Below are positions 7,447-12,886 of a stretch of 13,848 nt of DNA, one piece after another. The stretch is from contig JAEZBF010000015.1 of NCBI GenBank assembly GCA_023427545.1, positions 1 through 13,848 on the forward strand. Direction: 5' to 3'. The DNA is from Pseudomonadota bacterium (GTDB lineage: Bacteria > Pseudomonadota > Alphaproteobacteria > Rhizobiales > Devosiaceae). The notes below the pieces were generated by a model. The model did no database searches, was not told the origin of the DNA, and was given only the letters and a program-made list of their open reading frames with translations. The position numbers were made by a program, and so were the translations under genes. Every line of letters begins with the position of its first letter. The first letter of the stretch is position 1.

Positions 7447-8114
7447 GCGGAAATCGCTTCAAACCGCACCATATCGCCGGGTTGCAGGCGCACGGGCGGC
7501 TCCGCTGCGGGATTGAAGTTGATGAGCGGACTGCGGCCGATCACGTTCCAGCCCGTAGGGATATCGGTCGCCGCAATCGCGGTCTGCCCGGCGGCAAAGA
7601 GGATGCTCCCCGCCGGCACGCGCTGGCGAACCTCCTTACGTCGTGGCACGCGCAGCTGTTCGGGATGAAAGCCGCAATAGGCGAAACCTGGCGCAAAGCC
7701 GATCGCCAAAACCCGTAACAGGCCAGCATTGTGGGCCAGGATGAAGGCTCGCGGCCTCATGCCCATTGCCGCCGCCACCTCATCGAGGTCAGGGCCCGCG
7801 GCGCCGCCAAACTCGACCGGAACTGTGTGACGCCGGTTGATGTCACCGTTGAGGTCAACCTCCGCTGCAAGCAGCAGACGAAGCTCGGCGGCAAGCCGGT
7901 CACCGTCGGTTAGCGCGGGATCGAACCGGACGAGCACCGATACCAGGCTCGGTACAGTCTCGAGCACTTGCGTCAGGGCGGCAGCGGCAAGCCGCTGCGC
8001 AAAAGCGATCGCAGCGCGGTTGGCAGCCTCATCAAGAGAGTCGCCGAACCGCACCAGGAGAGCGGAGTCGCCTAGTGGGACGATCAGTGGCTTGCGGTGA
8101 TCTGTATGGGACAT
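7443..8114 (-). CDS. pxpB: 5-oxoprolinase subunit B (KipI / allophanate hydrolase subunit 1-like)
   Basis: A 223-aa cyclophilin-like-fold protein, the PxpB partner of PxpC. Diagnostic segments are PLGDSALLVRFGD at the N-terminus, HTVPVEFGG-GPDLDEVA near residue 95, IGFAPGFAYCGF in the middle and VPAGSILFAAGQTAIAATDIPTGWNVIGRSP towards the end. The only convincing start is ATG 8114, which gives about ten residues before the conserved region. No purine-rich Shine-Dalgarno precedes it; the bases just upstream lie in the stem of a compound hairpin (8115-8165), so initiation may be controlled or inefficient. It is the first pxp gene of the leftward operon, 57 bp after the stop of a small unknown gene that may share its promoter. 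Confidence 0.94.
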   Translation of the reverse strand: MSHTDHRKPLIVPLGDSALLVRFGDSLDEAANRAAIAFAQRLAAAALTQVLETVPSLVSVLVRFDPALTDGDRLAAELRLLLAAEVDLNGDINRRHTVPVEFGGAAGPDLDEVAAAMGMRPRAFILAHNAGLLRVLAIGFAPGFAYCGFHPEQLRVPRRKEVRQRVPAGSILFAAGQTAIAATDIPTGWNVIGRSPLINFNPAAEPPVRLQPGDMVRFEAISA

Positions 8115-8165
8115 CTCGCAAGGCTTGCCACGATTGCCGTGGTGGCGACAACAAGCCTTGCCGAG
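8115..8165 (-). promoter_or_regulatory. compound hairpin abutting the pxpB start codon
   Basis: CTCGCAAGGCTTG (8115-8127) pairs with CAAGCCTTGCCGAG (8152-8165) through 13 base pairs with a single bulged base. Inside the loop, CCACG (8128-8132) pairs with CGTGG (8138-8142) across ATTGC. On the leftward transcript the outer stem ends directly at the pxpB ATG and would cover the ribosome-binding region. There is no following U-run, so an intrinsic terminator for the upstream small gene is unlikely. It may be a translational control hairpin, a transcript-stabilising element or a DNA operator. Confidence 0.55.
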
Positions 8166-8171
8166 CGTTCC

Positions 8172-8525
8172 TCAGTCGAGGTGCTGGAGCCGTCCCAGGA
8201 TGCGGTCAACCGCCGCCACCACAGTGCTAAGCGCTCTGCCGGTGTCGGCGATGCGGCTCTCACTCGCCACCTCATGCGGGAGCGTCCCGATCTTGTCCGC
8301 GAACGAGGCACGCTCGGTCTCTACGATATCCCGGAGCTTCCGCGCCTGAGCCGCAAAGTCGGGCGAAATCGCTCGCCCGCTCATGCTGAGCGCCTCAAGC
8401 AGTGCGACGCGCGACTGCCATTCCCCGATCTGCCGGTTCACTGGCCGAACGACTCCGAGCGCTGCCCTGACGAACTGCGCATTATGGCGGGGGGCACGTT
8501 GTCGCGGCCGCGTCTCGAGTTCCAT
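8172..8525 (-). CDS. hypothetical helical protein upstream of pxpBCA
   Basis: I do not recognise this 117-aa protein. It has no signal peptide, no membrane segment and no cysteine. The N-terminus is Arg-rich (ETRPRQRAPR), then almost all of the rest looks alpha-helical and amphipathic (for example RQIGEWQSRVALLEAL, FAAQARKLRDIVETERASF, GRALSTVVAAVDRILGRL), as in a small coiled-coil or helical-bundle protein. Reasons to believe it: a strong Shine-Dalgarno (AGGAGA) six bases before the ATG, codons with G/C-biased third positions, and placement between divergent transcription units. Overlapping plus-strand frames read as Arg/Pro/Ser-rich shadows. It is 57 bp ahead of pxpB and could be the first gene of that operon. 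A structural or regulatory partner role is only a guess. Confidence 0.65.
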   Translation of the reverse strand: MELETRPRQRAPRHNAQFVRAALGVVRPVNRQIGEWQSRVALLEALSMSGRAISPDFAAQARKLRDIVETERASFADKIGTLPHEVASESRIADTGRALSTVVAAVDRILGRLQHLD

Positions 8526-8532
8526 CAGGCGT

Positions 8533-8551
8533 CTCCTGTGACTGACAGGAG
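8533..8551 (-). promoter_or_regulatory. 7-bp perfect inverted repeat masking the Shine-Dalgarno of the small gene
   Basis: CTCCTGT (8533-8539), GACTG, ACAGGAG (8545-8551) is a perfect inverted repeat. On the leftward transcript one arm is the Shine-Dalgarno (ACAGGAG) of the gene starting at 8525 and the other is its complement, so the RNA could hide its own ribosome-binding site. As DNA it could be an operator: TGACAGG occurs at 8543-8549 and again at 8554-8560, an 11-bp spacing close to one helical turn. Confidence 0.45.
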
Positions 8552-8599
8552 CTTGACAGGCAACCCACCCCCGCCGCTCTAACCCTTGTTAGCGAGGTT

Positions 8600-8610
8600 C
8601 TCACGGTGAG
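8600..8610. promoter_or_regulatory. small palindrome in the divergent small-gene/xoxF intergenic region
   Basis: CTCAC-G-GTGAG is a perfect 5-bp dyad. CTAAC-CCTT-GTTAG lies about 10 bases upstream (8579-8592). Both are in the 210-bp divergent region (8526-8735), which must hold promoters for the leftward small gene/pxp operon and the rightward xoxF operon. TTGACA at 8553-8558 is a good -35 for rightward transcription but has no convincing -10 at normal spacing. Short dyads of this size can occur by chance. Confidence 0.25.
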
Positions 8611-8735
8611 GAGAGCCGTCGACGCCGTCTGAGCAACTCCCGCGCTAACCTGTGTCACTGCGGATCGTTTTTCGGCTCGGTACGTTGATCGTCGCCGGCA
8701 ACGATTCCGGCGGTTTCCTAGGGGACGTCCTCGGC

Positions 8736-10526
8736 ATGTTACGCATGCTTACGGTCCTTTCTGCCCTTGTCTGCGGGACACTGGCCGCACTGTCGCAAGA
8801 AGCCCCGCCCGCACCCCCGGCAGCAGCTGCGCCGGCCGAAGACGGCCAGTGGACCGTCCCGGCCAAGAACTACGCCAGCACCCGCTACAGCGGCCTCGAC
8901 GAGATCAACACCAGCAACGTCGGCAAGCTTCAGGTCGCCTTCACGTTCTCGATGGGCGTGAACCGCGGGCAGGAATCTGCCCCGCTGGTGATAGGCAGCA
9001 CGATGTACGTGCTCAGCCCCTACCCCAACATCCTTTACGCGCTCGATCTCACCCAACCCGGCGCGCCGCTCAAGTGGCAGTACAACCCACGCCCTGACGC
9101 CTCCTCACAGGGCGTCGCCTGCTGCGATGTCGTGAACCGCGGACCGACCTACTCCGATGGCCGGATCTTCTACAACACCCTCGACGACCACACGGTCGCC
9201 GTCGACGCCAATACCGGTAAGGAGGTCTGGAACGTAAAGCTCGGCGACATCAACAGGGGAGAGACCATGACCATGGCTCCCGTTGTCGCCAAGGGGAAGG
9301 TCTTCGTTGGCGTCTCCGGCGGCGAATACGGGGTACGCGGCTGGATCCAGGCGCTCGATGTCAGCGACGGTCACACGGTGTGGAAAGCCTACAGCACCGG
9401 CCCGGATAGCGAGGTGCTCATCGGCCCCGACTTCAAGCCATTCTACGACAGCGAGAAAGGCAAGGACCTCGGTGTCTCGACCTGGCCGCCGCAGGCTTGG
9501 CAGCAAGGTGGCGGCAGCGTTTGGGGCTGGATCTCCTATGACCCCGACCTCAACCTCATCTACTACGGCACCGGCAATCCTGGCCCCTGGAATCACGACC
9601 AGCGCCCTGGCGACAACAAGTGGACGGCCGGCATTTTCGCCCGCGACGCCGACACCGGCCAGGCTCGCTGGTTCTACCAGACGGCGCCGCACGACATCCA
9701 CGACTGGGACGCCATCAACGAGCTGGTGCTGCTCGACATCACGTGGAAAGGGCAGCCACGCAAGGTGCTCGTCCAGCCCGGCCGCACCGGCCTCATCTAC
9801 GTGATCGACCGCGTGACCGGCGAGTTACTGTCGGCAACCCCCTACCACCATCTGACGGCGATCACTGGCGTCGACATGGCGACCGGCCGCATGCAGCTGG
9901 TGCCGGAGAAAATCCCCTCCCCAAACCGCGTGGTCCGCGACATCTGCCCCACCGCTCCGGGGGCAAAGGATTGGAATCCCTCTGCCTTCTCCAGTCAGAC
10001 CGGCCTGCTCTACATCGGTCACAACAACATGTGCATGGACTGGGAAAGCGTCGCCACCAGTTACATCGCCGGCACGCCCTACGTCGGCGCCGAGGTCCGC
10101 CAGATGCCTGGTCCTGGTGGCAACATGGGTGTCTTCGAGGCTTGGGACGTTGTCGCCGGCAAGTCGGTCTGGTCGATCAAGGAGCGCTTCCCGGTCTGGA
10201 GTGGCACCCTGGCGACCGCAGGCGGGATCGTCTTCTACGGCAACATGGAAGGCTGGTTCAAAGCCGTCGACGCCAAGTCAGGCGAAGTACTGTGGCAGTT
10301 CAAGACCGGGTCGGGCATCATCGGCCAGCCCACCACCTACAAGGGGCCGGACGGACGGCAGTACGTCGCCATCCTCTCGGGCGTCGGCGGCTGGGCGGGC
10401 GGCATCGTCTCGGGTGACCTCGATCCCCGCGACGGCACCGCCGCGCTCGGCTTCGTCAACGCCATGAAGGACCTGAAGCAGGTCACGACCAAGGGGGGCA
10501 CACTCTATGTGTTCCGCCTGCCTTAG
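8736..10526 (+). CDS. xoxF: lanthanide-type PQQ-dependent alcohol/methanol dehydrogenase (XoxF family)
   Basis: A periplasmic quinoprotein that oxidises methanol or other alcohols and passes electrons to cytochrome c. From ATG 8736 it is 596 aa, normal for XoxF, with AGGGGA ten bases upstream. An in-frame GTG at 8652 would put about 28 odd residues before the signal peptide. The signal peptide MLRMLTVLSALVCGTLAALS is followed by a Pro/Ala-rich spacer, then the eight-bladed propeller (GQWTVPAKNYASTRYSGLDEI, PNILYALDL). Key residues: vicinal Cys129-Cys130 (GVACCDVVNRG), metal ligands Glu197 (GGEYGVRG) and Asn281 (GTGNPGPWN), catalytic Asp323 and the extra Asp325 in PHDIHDWDAIN. The second Asp replaces the Ala of calcium-type MxaF and marks lanthanide dependence. 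The C-terminal half (VVRDICPTAPGAKDWNPSAF, GVGGWAGGIVSGDLDPRDG) reminds me of XoxF clade 3. It is the first gene of the respiratory operon. Confidence 0.95.
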   Translation: MLRMLTVLSALVCGTLAALSQEAPPAPPAAAAPAEDGQWTVPAKNYASTRYSGLDEINTSNVGKLQVAFTFSMGVNRGQESAPLVIGSTMYVLSPYPNILYALDLTQPGAPLKWQYNPRPDASSQGVACCDVVNRGPTYSDGRIFYNTLDDHTVAVDANTGKEVWNVKLGDINRGETMTMAPVVAKGKVFVGVSGGEYGVRGWIQALDVSDGHTVWKAYSTGPDSEVLIGPDFKPFYDSEKGKDLGVSTWPPQAWQQGGGSVWGWISYDPDLNLIYYGTGNPGPWNHDQRPGDNKWTAGIFARDADTGQARWFYQTAPHDIHDWDAINELVLLDITWKGQPRKVLVQPGRTGLIYVIDRVTGELLSATPYHHLTAITGVDMATGRMQLVPEKIPSPNRVVRDICPTAPGAKDWNPSAFSSQTGLLYIGHNNMCMDWESVATSYIAGTPYVGAEVRQMPGPGGNMGVFEAWDVVAGKSVWSIKERFPVWSGTLATAGGIVFYGNMEGWFKAVDAKSGEVLWQFKTGSGIIGQPTTYKGPDGRQYVAILSGVGGWAGGIVSGDLDPRDGTAALGFVNAMKDLKQVTTKGGTLYVFRLP

Positions 10527-11316
10527 GGCCCTCCTGCTCCTGACGATGCTCCTGTTCGCGGGGGAGGCCTCGGCGCGCGAGCTGCGGGTCTGTGCCGATC
10601 CCAACAACCTGCCCTTCTCCAACGATCGCCTTGAGGGCTTTGAGAACAAGCTCGTCGACATCGTAGGCAAAGCGCTCGATGCGAAGGTCACCTACGTGTG
10701 GTGGGCCCAGCGCCGCGGCTACGTCGGGGAGGCGTTGGACACCGGCCTCTGTGACCTCTTCCCGGGCATCGGCCGTGTGCCAGGCGTGCTGCTCACGTAT
10801 CCGCCCTACTACCGCTCCGCCTACGCCTTCGTCACCCGTTCGGACGAGGAGCCCTTCCGGTCCCTCGATGACCCGCGGCTGCGGTCGCTTACCGTCGGCA
10901 TCCAGCTCGTCGGTGGCGACAATGCTAGCTCGCCTCCCGCCGCCGCGCTGGCACGCCGTGGAATAACAGAGAACGTGCGCGGCTACAGCGTCTTCGGCAA
11001 CTACGCCGATCCCAATCCTCCAGCAGCGATCGTCGCTGCGGTGGCCAACGGCGATGTCGATGTCGCCATCGCCTGGGGTCCCCTCGCCGGCTACTTCGCC
11101 GCCCTCGCCGATCCGCCGCTCACGGTCACACCTCTCGCCGACTACTTCGACGACGACCTGCCCATGCAGTTCGACATCTCGATGGCGCTCCGCCTCGACG
11201 AAGGGCCACTGCGCCTCGAGATAGAACGCGCGCTCGACGAGCATCGAGCCGAAATCGACAACCTGCTCGCCATCTACCACGTCCCGCGCATCGACCTCGC
11301 GGAGGGTGCGCTGTGA
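10507..11316 (+). CDS. xoxJ: XoxJ-like periplasmic solute-binding-type protein associated with quinoprotein dehydrogenase
   Basis: This 269-aa protein resembles extracellular solute-binding proteins of ABC transporters, but no permease or ATPase is nearby. It is of the quinoprotein-dehydrogenase-associated type (XoxJ/MxaJ) found beside methanol dehydrogenase genes. It has a signal peptide (LRALLLLTMLLFAGEASA, cleavage after ASA), then ELRVCADPNNLPFSN, the usual first motif, and FENKLVDIVGKAL, DLFPGIGRVPG and DVDVAIAWGP-AGYF. XoxJ is thought to help activate or interact with XoxF; a transport role is not supported. The start at 10507 lies inside the last 20 bases of xoxF, in another frame, with a G-rich stretch (10492-10497) as a plausible ribosome-binding site. 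This is an unusually long overlap but the only start that keeps the signal peptide. Confidence 0.9.
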   Translation: MCSACLRALLLLTMLLFAGEASARELRVCADPNNLPFSNDRLEGFENKLVDIVGKALDAKVTYVWWAQRRGYVGEALDTGLCDLFPGIGRVPGVLLTYPPYYRSAYAFVTRSDEEPFRSLDDPRLRSLTVGIQLVGGDNASSPPAAALARRGITENVRGYSVFGNYADPNPPAAIVAAVANGDVDVAIAWGPLAGYFAALADPPLTVTPLADYFDDDLPMQFDISMALRLDEGPLRLEIERALDEHRAEIDNLLAIYHVPRIDLAEGAL

Positions 11317-11873
11317 AGCAACTGCTGCTCATTCTCTTCTGCCTCCCCCTCCTCGCGGCCTGCGAGCGCGAGGATCGCGAGTACCGGACCGATCCTGTCG
11401 CGGGCTCCACCGAACCGAAGATCGTGATGAGCAGCAACACTGCGGGGACCGGTGCTCCCGCCGCCGTCCCGAGCCGGATCGGGCAGAACTTCGAAGCCAA
11501 CGCCTTTCACATCACGCAGGGCAAGAAGCTCTTCTCCTGGTTCAATTGCAACGGCTGTCACAGCAATGGTGGCGGCGGCTCCGGTCCGCCGCTGATGGAC
11601 GACAACTGGATCTACGGCAGCTCGATCGACAACATCGCGCAGTCGATCCGCGAGGGTCGTCCCAACGGCATGCCGTCGTTCCGCAACAAGATCACCGACG
11701 ACCAGGTCTGGCAGCTCGCGGCCTACGTCCGGTCCCTGGGCGGGCTCGTCTCGCCAGATACTGCCCCTGGACGGAATGACGACCTCAGTCCGCACGAGCC
11801 TGAAGGCCAGCTCCAGCACGATCCGCCGGCCGAAACCGGCAGCGGTGCGCCGCCAGCGACGTCGCCACAATGA
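11313..11873 (+). CDS. lipid-anchored monohaem cytochrome c, likely electron acceptor of XoxF
   Basis: A 186-aa protein beginning with GTG, whose bases overlap the xoxJ stop (GTGA). The N-terminus MKQLLLILFCLPLLAAC is a lipoprotein signal with the lipidated Cys at residue 17, so the cytochrome should be tethered to a membrane on the periplasmic side. After a 45-residue Ser/Pro/Ala-rich linker comes one class I cytochrome c domain: CNGCH at 79-83 (haem, axial His83), PPLMDDNWIYG, GMPSF with axial Met120 and a final helix DQVWQLAAYVRSLGG. The last 40 residues are acidic and Pro-rich, probably disordered. Position and anchoring suggest it shuttles electrons from XoxF to the CuA/haem c subunit encoded next, i.e. 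a XoxG-like role; usual XoxG proteins are, as far as I know, soluble. The substrate link is inferred from context. Confidence 0.88.
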   Translation: MKQLLLILFCLPLLAACEREDREYRTDPVAGSTEPKIVMSSNTAGTGAPAAVPSRIGQNFEANAFHITQGKKLFSWFNCNGCHSNGGGGSGPPLMDDNWIYGSSIDNIAQSIREGRPNGMPSFRNKITDDQVWQLAAYVRSLGGLVSPDTAPGRNDDLSPHEPEGQLQHDPPAETGSGAPPATSPQ

Positions 11874-12886
11874 TCAGCCGCGCGGTGCTCACCCGCTTTG
11901 CGATGGCTGCGGCCCTGCTCCTGCTTGCGGGCTGCTCGGGCCCGCAGTCCGCCCTCGACCCGAAAGGGCCGGAGGCGCACGTCCTCTCGAACCTGTTCTA
12001 CGTTTTTCTCTGGGTTTGCATCGTTGTCTGGGTACTGATCGTAGCAGTGCTCGCCTGGGCGCTCGCCCGTCGCCGCGCCCCTCGGCCGGAGCCGCTGGTC
12101 GTTGACCCCGGCACCGACAGCCGGTTTCGCGTCATCGTCACCTCGCTCGCCCTCTTTACGGGCGTGACAGTCGTGACGCTCGCGGTCTTCAGCTACGCCG
12201 CCCAGGCTCAGCTCTTCGCCAGGCCTGAGGCTGGCGTCACCATCAAAGTGACCGGCCATCAATGGTGGTGGGAGGTCGCCTACGACGATCCTTCGCCGGC
12301 CAATACATTCACGACCGCCAACGAAATTCACGTGCCGGTCGGTGAGCCGATCACCGTCAAGCTCACCTCCGCTGACGTGATCCACAGCTTCTGGGTGCCA
12401 ACGCTCTTCGGCAAGATGGACGCCATCACCGGCCGGGAGAACCAGGTTCAGTTCACTGCCGACAAGCCTGGTGTCTACCGCGGACAATGTGCGGAGTTTT
12501 GCGGTCTCCAGCACGCGCACATGGCACTCGTTGTCTTTGCCGAACCCAGGGAGCAGTTCGAGGCCTGGAAAGCGGCGCAGCTTGCGCCGGCTCCCCAACC
12601 CGCCAATTCTGCCCAGCAGGCCGGTCTCGACGTTTTCCTCAACAACCCATGCGTAAGCTGCCACAGCATCCGCGGCACCTCCGCCGGCGGCCGCGCCGGC
12701 CCGGACCTCACGCACCTTGCCGGCCGCACCACAATCGCAGCCGACACCCTGCCCTTCACCCGCGGCGCGCTCGGCGCCTGGCTGATCGATCCACAAAGCA
12801 CCAAGCCCGGCGCGAACATGCCGATGATCCAGCTTTCGCCTGACGACCTCCAGGTCCTGCTCGACTACCTGGAGAGCCTCAAATGA
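11870..12886 (+). CDS. coxB: cytochrome c oxidase subunit II with fused C-terminal cytochrome c domain (caa3-type)
   Basis: A 338-aa subunit II, longer than simple ones because of a C-terminal haem domain. Order: lipobox LLAGC with Cys22, two membrane helices (about 40-65 and 85-110), the Trp-rich GHQWWWEV segment, then the CuA cupredoxin with ligands His172 (VIHSFWVP), Cys207, Glu209, Cys211, His215 and Met218 in GQCAEFCGLQHAHM. The cytochrome c domain has CVSCH at 261-265, GPDLTHLAGR and axial Met near 317-319 (ANMPMIQL). All CuA and haem ligands are present, so it should accept electrons from cytochrome c, not quinol. It starts at ATGA within the preceding cytochrome stop and its own stop overlaps the subunit I start. 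It is equivalent to ctaC or coxM in other naming systems. Confidence 0.95.
   Translation: MISRAVLTRFAMAAALLLLAGCSGPQSALDPKGPEAHVLSNLFYVFLWVCIVVWVLIVAVLAWALARRRAPRPEPLVVDPGTDSRFRVIVTSLALFTGVTVVTLAVFSYAAQAQLFARPEAGVTIKVTGHQWWWEVAYDDPSPANTFTTANEIHVPVGEPITVKLTSADVIHSFWVPTLFGKMDAITGRENQVQFTADKPGVYRGQCAEFCGLQHAHMALVVFAEPREQFEAWKAAQLAPAPQPANSAQQAGLDVFLNNPCVSCHSIRGTSAGGRAGPDLTHLAGRTTIAADTLPFTRGALGAWLIDPQSTKPGANMPMIQLSPDDLQVLLDYLESLK

Noticed and set aside
8097..8582. 161-codon plus-strand frame over the small unknown gene
   Set aside because: Lacks a ribosome-binding site and is rich in Arg/Pro/Ser as expected for a shadow frame; the minus-strand gene has a good Shine-Dalgarno and better codon pattern.
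8553..8583. Sigma-70 type promoter for xoxF from TTGACA at 8553
   Set aside because: The -35 is perfect but no acceptable -10 occurs at 16-18 bp spacing; the nearest candidate, TCTAAC, needs 19 bp. It also belongs to the TGACAGG repeat, so I did not call it.
8652..8735. GTG start at 8652 giving a longer XoxF
   Set aside because: It would place about 28 residues before a normal signal peptide; ATG 8736 has a Shine-Dalgarno at proper distance.
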